Assembly (NCBI GenBank): GCA_013397865.1
Contig: VZTI01003795.1
Coordinates: 377,296 to 441,295 of the forward strand
DNA from: Struthidea cinerea
Taxonomy: Eukaryota > Chordata > Aves > Passeriformes > Corcoracidae
DNA length: 64,000 bases
Direction: 5' to 3'
Under the pieces are notes generated by a model. The model was not told the origin of the DNA. It saw nothing but the letters and a program-made list of their open reading frames with translations, and did no database searches. A program made the translations under genes and the position numbers. This document shows, in pieces, positions 25,601-34,556 of the stretch. Each line of letters starts with the position of its first letter. Position 1 is the first letter of the stretch.

Positions 25601-28600
25601 ATCAGGCTAGCACTGATCATCCAAGCCCGACCTGGAAGGAGATGGATTATTTGGCATGGATTGGGATGGGACTGAACAAAATAGGATCCCATGTTTGATT
25701 TTTCCGCCTGAAGCAGCCCTGTCCTTGGGAAGAAGTCTCCCCAGCTGGCCCAAAGCAGCAGCCAACCCTCAGGCAGAGACAGCTGAGGATCTCCCGAGCC
25801 CTCTCTACCTCTCATCTTTCTCATTTTTTTGTCCATTTTCATAAATTCAACAGGGAATTGCAGAGCTAGACTCACACAATTTTTTAAAGAGCAGTGAGTA
25901 ACCCTTCCCGCCAGCTGAGTTACCCTCTTGTTTTATTTCCAGGTGTGCTTTATTTCTCTTTTCATCGGCAGAGTCATGGATCACGTGGGCGGCGCCAACA
26001 TCTCCCTCTACGTTTTGTCCCTCTTGGTTCCCGTGTACCCCCTGATGGGGTTTGTGATCGACGGCCAGCAGGTGAGTGGTGGTTCTGGGCAAGGAGAGGC
26101 CTGAAACACAACCCTGGGTCCTTGTGACCAAAGTCTGGTGGTAACTGCCCCAAAGTCTGGTGGTAACTGCCCCAAAGTCTGGTGGTAACTGCGCGCTGCA
26201 GTCTGGGAAGGCTCATCCTGGGTGGGATTTTCCAGAGCGCATTGTTAGTGACTGTTTCAGCTCAGATCTCATTTTTCCAGCTGTTCATCAGGGCTGGGGG
26301 CTCCTTCTTGTGCAGGTTAGGTAAAAACTCTTCATTCTTTCCATGCAGAGTCATAGAGCGGAATCACAGAATGGTTTGGTTAGGGAGGGACCTTAAAGCT
26401 CATCTCGTTCTCTCGTTCCACCCCCAGCCATGTGAGGGGACACTTTCCTCTAGACCAGGTTGCTCCAAGCCACATCCAAGCTGGCCGTGGACAATGCCAA
26501 GGATGGCGCAGCCACGAAGTCAATCAACGTGGCTTGACCAATCCTAAGAGAAAATCTGAAGCCCCGAATCTGACTTTGCATAGAACAAAACCTGAGTGAG
26601 AATTAAGAACACTCACAAGGGGCTTTACTCTGTGTCAGCTGAGGGGGGTGGTGGAAAGTCAGCTGAGAATTTAACAAACGCCCCCATCTACGTGCAACAC
26701 TGCTGATAAATGATAAATTACTGAGGGACAGGACAAGAGACTCTTCCTCTCTCCTGTCCCACTCACCTCCACCTCTTCTCCTCTGGGACCCACAGCAGAG
26801 GAGACCAGATGTTTTCTTGGGACAGGACATCTGGAAGGAGAGTCTGGTCCATGTACTGAGAGCTGTGACCTGTTCTGGTGTGGGACCAGTGTTCCCAAAG
26901 CCAAACATCTGCATTTGTTCATCTCCATGTGAATGTTTGGGGTGAATCAGAAGTTTTGCAAACTTTCAGAGCATTTTTGAACGTTACTTCATTAACCAGA
27001 ATGATACTGAAGAATTACAGCTCTTCATCGTGTACTTTTTTTATTCTTACAGATTTTCTTGGAGGACACTGAGACATTTCATAGTGTTCCAGAGAGTGAT
27101 GTACTGATTGCTGCCTTTGCAGTAAGAAAACATTTAACATTACTTTTATTTAGGAATGTGGGTCTCCGAAACCCCCTCCTCGGGTATGAGGAAGCAGGAG
27201 GAGGATCTGGGTGGGTCTGGATGACATTTTAGCCCCTCTGCTAAAATAATTTCACGCCTTTGAAATGGGGAAGGCAAAGTGAAATAAGCCCAGATCACTT
27301 CATGCTGCCCTGTTATTTTATGAATTGGGGTTTTTCTGCCCTTAGTGTTTTCTGCAGTGCTGATTCCCCTGCGTTTTGATTATTCCCCTGCGTTTTGATG
27401 TTAGTGGCCTTCATTTTCACATATTCTGTTTCCCCCACGTATTTTATAGCACTGCCACCACCTCGGTGCCAGCTGTGGTGGGAGGGAAGGCAAGGCTGTT
27501 AATGTGGCAACCTCTGTTTTTCAGCCTTACATCCATTCTGTGGCTTTCATTCTTGTTCTTCGCTTTTTGGAGTTAAAATACGGAAAAGCAGTGCTGAGAC
27601 AGGACCCAATATTTAGGTTTGTATCAACACACATGCACATGTGAGATCTAAACTCCTGCCCCACTGCTTCTCCTTGAAAACATCATTGCCTTTGTGCCGC
27701 TGATTTTAAATAATTCTTTTAAATAATGGCGATTTTTTTAATGACTTAAATAGCCCCTTAAATGTGACAGTGGTGCAATAATATAAAACAGCTTTCAAGG
27801 GAGTTAGTGCCTCCACAGGATGTTGCCTATGCTGTGGGATGTACCAGCTTCTTCATGGTACAAAGCAGAAAGATTATAAATATTCTTTATTATTATCATT
27901 GCTATTATCAACAATAATAATAGCAGTAGTAGTAGTGTAAAACCGGTAAGAATTATTATAATATTAATAGCAATAATTATATTATAGTATAAATTCAATC
28001 ACGGAGAAATTCACTCTTTGTCTATCCAAAACACGCCGGTGGAAAACAAAGGTAAAAGAACAAAATCCTAAGCCAAATCTGGTGGGTTTTTAGGATTTCC
28101 CCAAGAAAAGAAAGCAGCCAGCAGCACCCCAAGGAGCTCGAGGAGGAAGATGAAGATGTTAGAGCTGAAAGAGAAGCAGTGAGAAATGCCATAGTGGCTC
28201 CGAGTCAGGAGGAGGTACCCCTAAGTGTTGTCCTTCTTGTTTTGTTTGATTTCATACCTGGTAAAACACAAACCAGTGCAGGTCGGTGCCCTGGCTGTGT
28301 TGTTCTCACTGGGAAAATCAAACTCCCAAAAGCGTGGGTTCCATCAGGAGAAGAAAGCTCTTGAGAGGAACCTGGACAATGAAGTGTCCTGTTGCACCTC
28401 ATATTCCTGGTGAACTATAAAACAAAGATCTTTAGAAGGTTTTCTGCCTTTTTAATGTTAAAATATAACTGAAGGATCAATGCTGTCCAAGATAATAAAT
28501 TAATCTTCCTTCTTCCTCCTCACGTTCAGAAATCAGTCATTATCGTCAGCAATCTGTGCAAGGAATATAAAATAAAGAAAGGTGGCTCATTTTTGAAGAA

Positions 28601-31600
28601 GAAGAAGACGAAGAAAACAGCCACCAAAAACCTTTCCTTCTGTGTTAAAAAAGGTTAGAACCGGGACTGTTCTCCTTGAACCCCGAGCTAATTCCCTGCA
28701 GATTCTCAGTTACCTGAGCAAGGACAGAGAGGTCCAAACTATTTGTTCTGTTGTTACAGCACCTTCAGTCTGGGGTTGATGTGTTAATGAACAACTTGGT
28801 GTGGGTGCATTTTATTAATTACCTGTGGCTGTTCATTATCTAAAGCAATGCAGATCCTGGGGAGAGGGGATCACTTTAGCAGCAGCTCCTGGGAGCAATT
28901 TACAGCATCGGTATGAGTTGAAATCTCATGGACTCTCTGAGCATGTATTTTATGCAATAAAACTATTTGTTTTATATGATTTTTTTGATATTTGCATGCT
29001 GTCTTTTCTATTTTTTATTTCGTGGGGCTGTGCATGATATATTTCTTGAACGGACTATAGTCCTAAGGAATTACACGTGTTGATTGCAGGAGAAGTGTTA
29101 GGACTTCTGGGGCCCAACGGAGCTGGGAAAAGCACGGCTATCAAAATGATCACTGGAGAGACAACCCCGACTGCTGGGCAGGTAGGAGACTTCTGGAGAA
29201 AAAGGGGGATGGATCCACGAAAAAAATCCAAACGTTGCACCTAGGCCAAGCTATCATTTTTGTCAAGGCTACAGTTTTTGTCAAAGCATTATTAGTGATC
29301 AAGGTTTTAACTGAGTTCATCGTGCTATTAAATTAAATAATGTATTGATAAAATAACTGTGAGCTACTTCTAATTTTGCTAAGCTGTTGCATCTGCCCTG
29401 ATTGCCATGTTTGTGTTTTAAGAACAGTGTGAAATCACTCCCTCACTGTGGGTTTCCTCACCTTAACCCCACTGCACCCCATAATCTTCCCCTGAACCAC
29501 CCCCTTGTACCGTGTGAGAGGACAATGCCCAGCCTGGTTGTGCAGGTGCTGATGAAGAGGGGGGATGGAGGAGGCTCCCAGCTCCAGGACCAGGCCCCTG
29601 CATTCCTGGGATACTGCCCCCAGGAGGACCCGCTCTGGCTGGACCTCACCCCGCAGCAGCACCTGAGGGTCTACGCGGCCGTGAAGGGGCTGCGCAAGGA
29701 GGACGCGGCTGCTGCTGTGGACAGGTACAGATGGAGGGTTGGGATGGTCAATGTTCCACCCCCTAGTCATGGGGAGGGGACCAGAGAGTCAAAATTCACA
29801 CAGGAAACCTTGGAAGAAACTCAGGAAACTCAGCTGCAAAAGGGCTTTTGTGCTCAATGCTGTGATTCAGTGAGGGGGTTAAGAAAACCTCCAATTTTCC
29901 TGAGTGCATTCGGTGGGGATAAATTCACCACTAATGCCCTTTTAAGAATGTTATCTTTAGGTAGCTTTTCTGAAATCTCTGATGTTAGAGTTTGGCACCA
30001 CAAGAAAGGGTGCTGCAGCGTTGCCTGCTCAGCTGGCACTGGCAAGGAGGAATGGATTTGTAATGCTGTTGACACTAATGATGGGTTTAGAAAAGCGCTT
30101 GTGGCTTATTCAGTACACTTTGCTTCAAACAGTCACTTGCATTTTAATAACACAATAAATGTTTAATGAAAACAAGCAGGAGTCAAGAGCAAGGGGAGAC
30201 AAGTTTCTTTTTCTTGTCATTTTGGGAACCCTTGATGAGAGTATTGCTTTGGAATAACAAAAATGTTCTTTTTTCACTTGTTCCCTTTGCCCGCAGAATT
30301 GTGAATGCTCTGCAGCTTCAAGACTACGTAAACAAAAAAGTCAGAAAATTACCTGCTGGGATAACCAGGAAGGTGTGTTTTGGGTTACCCATAATGAGCA
30401 CTGCAACGCTCAAGCACTAATTAAAACTCTCCTTCCTGAGTGGAGCAGCCCAGCTGTGCCCTGAGCTCCCCGGGAGAGCATCGTGTTGGGTGGGGTGATG
30501 GAAATGAGCCTTTCCTGAGCCCACCTTTCCCATAAATCAGAACTCCCGTAAGTGAGGAGGCACCGTGCACAGCTCTGCCTGGGCACAGTGCCAGGGTGTG
30601 CCAGGGAGGTTTGGCTGAGCCCCTTTTCCGTGTCACAGCTCTGTGTGGCACTGTCCGTGCTGGGCAACCCCACCGTGCTGCTCCTGGATGAGCCCTCCAC
30701 CGGCATGGATCCCAAAGGGCAGCGCCATGTGTGGTGAGCAGGAACCCGGGCACTGGGCCACCATGGTGGGAAAGGGGTGGGAAGCCAAAAGTTGATGTTA
30801 AAATTACATAAAAAGGGTTTTACCCCATCCATGGATGGTGCTGTCCCTCACGTGCCAATGGTTCTGTTGGAAAATATGTTTCTTGTCTCTCTCCAGCTCA
30901 AGAATGAGCAAGGAGAGAAAAAAAAACATTTTGCCTTCATTCTTTCTGCAAGCTTTAGGACAGTCCTAAATGGGATTTGGACGATTTCATAAAGAGACTC
31001 AAGTCAAAAATCTTTTTTGTCATTATTTCCAAGCATTACCATGTGCTCATTGACCTAAAGTTGCTGCACATGGAAATTTCATTCTGTCGCTGTGAGCGGC
31101 ACTAACGACGAGGAATGGCACGACAAGTTCAGAAGGAAAGCAGTTCTGATCTTTATTAATTAATTCATTCATCTTTTATAACAGGGTTCACAAAGAGTGT
31201 GTTGAATGGCATAAGACAGTTGGGTGCTCGGCCATCCACCCCTTGAGGGGATTGGTCAAGCTCTAAGACACTTATTCCAAAATATCAGAAGGCCAGAACC
31301 ACAACAATCCTGCATAACAAACCCAGGTGCAAGATAAAGAGTCAGTTTACAAAACCCATAGCAGTGTTTTCATAGCTTCTGTGAGAACTGCAAAGTTCTC
31401 CCAGAACGCTGCAGAAAAGCTGAAAGATTTCTCTACCGAAGCTTTTCAGCATCCACATCATTCTGATTTTAGGGGCGAGGCATTTGGATGGACAAAGGTA
31501 TAAGAGCAATGTCTGATATTTCTAGGGAGCGTTAGATTTTAATTTTTTTTCTTTTCTTTTCACTCCGGCCCTCAGGAGAACGATTCGGGATGCCCTGAAA

Positions 31601-33600
31601 ACCAAGGAGTCGGGAGCCATCCTGACCACGCACTACACGGAGGAGGCGGAGGCCGTGTGTGACCGCGTGGCCATCCTGGTGGCCGGGCAGCTCCGGTGGG
31701 TGACAGCACCTGGCTGAGCTGGAAATCACAGAATCACAGAACAAACTAGGTTGGAAAAGGCCTTTGAGATCATCAAGTCCAGCCTAGGACCTAACCTAAG
31801 GCCTCCTCATCAGCTAAACCATGGCCAAGCTTCTCCTCCAGGCCCACCTGCCATGGGTTTTATGGAGTGCTCCCATGGTTTCCTTCTCGGGAAGGAGCGG
31901 GTGGTGAGGGGACAATGATTTCAGTCATCTCTGTTCCTCCCTGCCCTGCAGGTGCATTGGCTCCATCCAGTACCTGAAGAACAAGTTTGGCAAAGGGTAT
32001 CTCCTGGAAATCAAGGTCAAGGATCCAGAGAGCTCCGATGTTCTGCACGCTGAGATTTTGAAGATTTTCCCCGGCGCAGCCTGTCAGGAGAGGTAACTGT
32101 AAAATATGGGATGAGGAGTGGTTTCAACACTGCCTCATCCCTAAAAATGTGCCTGGTGTGAGGGCCAGACACAGGATCTCAGCTGGAGAGGGATCTACAG
32201 CTGCCTGTAAGGGGATCTGATCTCATAACGTCACCACATCCAGCCCTCCTGTGATCCCGGCAGCAAGACATCCACGCATCGATAACGGTTTGATCCCAGA
32301 ACCTCAATACAGAGCAAGAATCACCTTTTCTTCTATTTCTTCAAGGTTCTCCTCTCTGCTTGTCTACAAGGTCCCAATGAAAGATGCACTGCCCCTGTCC
32401 CAGTCCTTCTCCAAGCTAGAGGAAGGTAAGAGCAAAACCAGGAGACTTTTTGAAAAGGCAGAGCAGCGACTGCTCCTTTTCAATCCTCTTCCCCTTTCTC
32501 CACAGCCAAACGAAGCTGCAGCCTCGAGGAGTACAGCTTCTCCTTGAATACCCTGACTCAGGCAGGTGACTTTTCTTTGTGCTGTAAAGGCAGGAGAGGG
32601 ACAAAAGCTGCAGCCAGACCTGGGCTGGTGCAGTGGCAAAAGGCAGCTCCACCAAAAAACTGCCTGAGGGTGGTGGGTGAGGGGTTCTCTGCTGGTAAAG
32701 TGGTGAAAAATGGTTTGGGTTTTTTACTGCTGGGATTCCGCGTGGTGGGAACAATTCTGGATAAATCTCAGACCCCACTTGGCCGAGGCAGGCACACAGC
32801 ACACCCCAGGATGGGTGCTGCCCGTGCCCAGCCCCTCTGGGTGCCCGGGAAACAGCAGATTATTTATTGCTGCTTGTACAAGGCTGGTGGCAAAGAGGAG
32901 GAATGTTTAAGTCAATCCATTGGTGGGGAAAGCCTCTATGGATACACCTACGGGCAGGTGGTGCCCGTGTGGTTACTCCAGAGAGCACAGGAGGCTCAGC
33001 TGCTGCTCCCCTGCTGCCCCCACAAAGCCACCCCACACCTCTCAAGGGGCTGCAGAGCTGTGCCTCCTGCAAAGGAGCAGCACAGAGAAATAACCCAGGC
33101 GTCATCTTGTCGCTGCTGCGTCCGAGGCGCATAAAGAAAACGCCACAGAGTCCAGGCTCATGGACAAGTGGAAGCCGAAGCTTTTCTTCAATAATTTTCT
33201 GACTACTTTTATAGGATAGATCGCAAAAGTGTGTTGAGTGGCAATAGGTAATTGGTTCCTGGGCCATCCACCCCTTGAGAGGATTGGCCAAGTCTTAAGA
33301 GACCTATTCCATAATATTTTCAAAGTCAAAGCCATAACAATCTTGCAAAACAGCCTGCAGGTGCAAGAAGTTTATGAAACTGTGACCTTGTTTAAAATAG
33401 TTTACATAGGAAAGAGAGTCTGCTCACAGAATATTGAGAAAAGGCTGAAGAATTTCTCTGCTTCTAGCTTTTCAGCACCTACATCATCTTGCCCATTTCA
33501 GGTGTTTCTGGAGCTCTCCCGAGAGCAGGAAAAGGATAATTTTGATCTGGCTTTGGATGGGACTTTCGACTGGAAGCAGCTGCAGCAGGAGGACTGTTAA
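12511..33600 (+). CDS. ABCA8/9-like: Gene 2: ABCA8/ABCA9-like full-length ABC lipid transporter (38 coding exons)
   Basis: A complete ABCA-subfamily transporter, expected to sit in cell membranes and export lipids or sterols by ATP hydrolysis. My 38 joined exons total 4899 nt (1632 residues plus stop), close to the roughly 1600 residues usual for ABCA6/8/9/10. Order by residue: TMD1 about 35-424, NBD1 about 482-700, TMD2 about 850-1238, NBD2 about 1280-1510, C-terminal domain to 1632. Walker A is at 517-525 and 1328-1336, the signature motifs at 618 and 1429, and Walker B aspartates at 642 and 1453. The NBD1 switch position is Gln 674, which is normal for this clade; NBD2 keeps His 1487. All introns fit GT-AG except intron 37, which appears to be GC-AG. 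The start at 12511 matches the family N-terminus. The gene follows a paralogue in the same orientation, as in the mammalian ABCA8-9-6-10-5 cluster. Assignment to a single human gene is uncertain. Confidence 0.93.
17442..17501 (+). repeat. 30-bp tandem duplication
   Basis: The unit beginning TGTTTCACAGAGAAAAATTA occurs twice in tandem in gene 2 intron 9, with one or two differences. Each copy contains an AG that does not look like a splice site. Confidence 0.85.
18750..18897 (-). repeat. CR1 fragment in gene 2 intron 12
   Basis: It reads CTCCAAGCCCAATCCAGCCT, then a GGCCACAGCTTCTCTGGGCA segment and CCTCACAGGGAAGAATTTC. This is the reverse complement of the CR1 3' region. It ends about 54 bp before exon 18952-19071. 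Confidence 0.85.
20035..20885 (+). other. Gene 2 regulatory segment after NBD1, exons 16-17
   Basis: Exons 20035-20174 and 20766-20885. They encode the post-NBD1 domain with conserved clade motifs: ENVTSLVKGHIP, then NYGVSMTTLEDVFLRLEG. The second motif is the ABCA regulatory-domain hallmark that also recurs near the C-terminus of each gene. Confidence 0.88.
21847..22097 (+). repeat. CR1 LINE 3' fragment in gene 2 intron 18
   Basis: Contains GGTTCTTCCCCCAGAGGGTG, GGGCACGGCCCCGAGGCTGC and a terminal GTGATTCTATGA. It is a clear forward CR1 3' end with its octamer tail. Confidence 0.88.
24434..24500 (-). repeat. CR1 fragment in gene 2 intron 22
   Basis: Reads ATGGAATCCTTTAGGCTGGA, then ATTGAGTCCAGCCC. 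This is the reverse-oriented CR1 3' end. Confidence 0.65.
26130..26194 (+). repeat. 22-bp tandem repeat, three copies
   Basis: The unit AAAGTCTGGTGGTAACTGCC plus CC repeats three times (26130, 26152, 26174), the last copy ending slightly changed. It lies in gene 2 intron 25, 58 bp after the donor of exon 25943-26071. Confidence 0.95.
26351..26525 (-). repeat. CR1 fragment in gene 2 intron 25
   Basis: Reads ATAGAGCGGAATCACAGAAT, then GGTTAGGGAGGGACCTTAAAG and AGACCAGGTTGCTCCAAGCC. It is the reverse-complement CR1 3' end. Confidence 0.82.
27872..27990. repeat. AT-rich simple sequence (ATT/AAT-type)
   Basis: An imperfect run of ATTATTATC, AATAATAATAG and AGTAGTAGTAG units in gene 2 intron 27. 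It is low-complexity DNA. Confidence 0.85.
28094..31695 (+). other. Gene 2 linker and second nucleotide-binding domain, exons 28-34
   Basis: Exons: 28094-28214 (acidic linker), 28530-28653, 29090-29181, 29546-29724, 30297-30372, 30639-30733, 31576-31695. The motifs are Walker A GPNGAGKSTA, Q-loop YCPQEDPLW, signature LPAGITRK, Walker B VLLLDEPSTGMDP and switch TTHYTEEAEAVCDR. All catalytic residues are present. Exon lengths equal those of gene 1 except for exons 29 (+9 nt) and 31 (+15 nt). Confidence 0.92.
31085..31457 (-). mobile_element. Solo LTR B (ERVK-like) with 6-bp target duplication TCATTC
   Basis: A 373-bp element with TGTCGC at its left end and ATCCACA at its right, flanked by TCATTC at 31079-31084 and 31458-31463. 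It is related to LTRs A and C but clearly more diverged. On the minus strand a TATAAAAG box (complement of CTTTTATA near 31174) precedes an AATAAA. It lies in gene 2 intron 33, about 112 bp upstream of exon 34. Confidence 0.88.
31725..31830 (-). repeat. CR1 fragment in gene 2 intron 34
   Basis: Reads ATCACAGAATCACAGAACAA, then GGTTGGAAAAGGCCTTTGAG and ATCATCAAGTCCAGCC. It is the classic reverse-oriented CR1 3' end. It starts about 30 bp after the exon 31576-31695 donor. Confidence 0.88.
32562..32567 (+). promoter_or_regulatory. Non-canonical GC splice donor of gene 2 intron 37
   Basis: Exon 37 is expected to end at CAG 32559-32561, matching the 56-nt length and final CAG of the equivalent gene 1 exon (7516-7571). 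The next bases are GCAGGT. GC donors are a known minor class and usually follow a strong CAG or AAG, as here. A GT lies 4 nt downstream (32566-32567), but using it shifts the frame. Confidence 0.7.
33108..33483 (-). mobile_element. Solo LTR C (ERVK-like) with 6-bp target duplication TCATCT
   Basis: A 376-bp element with TGTCGC at the left end and CACCTACA at the right, flanked by TCATCT at 33102-33107 and 33484-33489. It is nearly identical to LTR A. The minus strand shows TATAAAAG (complement at 33206-33213). It lies in gene 2 intron 37, and its right end is only 18 bp from the first base of exon 38 at 33502. Confidence 0.92.
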
Positions 33601-34009
33601 ACGCTCGTTTCTGTGTTGCTCAGCATTAACCACACTGCACATATTTACTGCTGCTTTCAGGCTACCATGGGGAGGGGAACAGGCTCCTCTCTGATGCAGA
33701 AGATGTTCCACCTGCACTCTGCAGGGGTCTCAGCCCTGCTCCAGGTTGCACTTCCAAAGGCTGGTTGAGAAAATCGTGCCCGCTCTGGTGAGAGCTCTTG
33801 TCAAGCCAGGCAGGATGCAGCAGCAGGACTGAAAGCTTTGCAGAAAGAAGGGTCCTGACCCATCTCTGGGGAGCAAATCTCTCCGGATCTGGGTGCATCA
33901 GGGAACCTGGACACGCTGCCGCCCTCCTGGGTTCCTCTCCCACCAATGTCTGGGGCTCTCTGCCCACAAAGTGTTCTTACCGAAATCTGCACTATTTTTA
34001 TACCCTTCC

Positions 34010-34015
34010 AATAAA
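34010..34015 (+). terminator. Gene 2 polyadenylation signal
   Basis: AATAAA lies 410 bp after the stop codon (33598-33600) and is the first canonical hexamer downstream. No coding potential is seen between the two. Confidence 0.75.
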
Positions 34016-34229
34016 TGTCTCTATAGAAACCGCAGTTCCACCTTCATCTGTCATTGCTGTGGAGCCTCAGGAACAGCTCCAGCTCCCTCCCCTGGGGATG
34101 GAGCAGGGATGCAGAGGGTAGGGAGGTGTTTACTTGCCTCAGCAAGTGCTCAGCCCTGCCCTCCCTCCACACTGGGGCGAGTGGTTGTCAGTCCCTCCCC
34201 TGGAGGAGATGAGAAGGTTCCAGGGATTC

Positions 34230-34556
34230 CTCAGAGCCCCTTCCAGTAGCTACAGAGAGCTGGAGAGGGACTTTTCACAACGGTCTGGAGTGATAGGATA
34301 AGGGGGAATGGCTTCAGACTGACAGAGAGTAGATTTAGATTGGATAGCAGGAAGAAATTCTTCCCTGAGAGGGAGGTAAGACCCTGGCACAGGGTGCCCA
34401 GAGAAGTTCTGGCTGCCCCATGCCTGTGAACATTCAAAGCCAGGTTGGATTGGGGTTGGAATAACCTGGTCTAGTTGAAAATGACCCTGCTCACCGCAGA
34501 GGGGTTGGATTGGATGACCTTTAATGGTCCCTTCCAGCCCAAATTATTCAGTGACT
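34230..34556 (+). repeat. CR1 LINE 3' fragment downstream of gene 2
   Basis: Contains GAGAGGGACTTTTCACAACG, AGGAAGAAATTCTTCCCTGAG, GGGTGCCCAGAGAAGTTCTG and GGATGACCTTTAATGGTCCC. This is a long, well-preserved forward CR1 3' end. Confidence 0.9.

Larger units (their letters stand above)
21032..27616 (+). other. Gene 2 TMD2 exons 18-27
   Basis: Exons: 21032-21227, 22233-22399, 23099-23226, 23595-23732, 24238-24351, 24694-24864, 25197-25307, 25943-26071, 27053-27121, 27525-27616. They encode the seventh span (LLLYVVFLLPLVLQLCMVAG), the second large extracellular loop and the remaining spans. The junction from exon 20 to 21 (GGTCAG donor; acceptor TTGGAAG at 23588-23594) was chosen because it gives a gap-free match to the clade pattern NGAIxVSxxxxxxRF. 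The acceptor at 23098 was preferred over a stronger-looking one at 23063, which would place TAA in frame. Confidence 0.85.
31952..33600 (+). other. Gene 2 C-terminal domain, exons 35-38
   Basis: Exons 31952-32092, 32346-32425, 32506-32561 and 33502-33600 (TAA). They encode RCIGSIQYLKNKFGKGYLLEI, FSSLLVYKVP, CSLEEYSFSLNTLTQ and the tail VFLELSREQEKDNF...QQEDC. The tail closely follows the ABCA8/9 pattern VFLELxxEQE...QEDP/QEEP. This supports exon 38 and the frame across intron 37, even though that intron's donor is GC. Confidence 0.85.
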
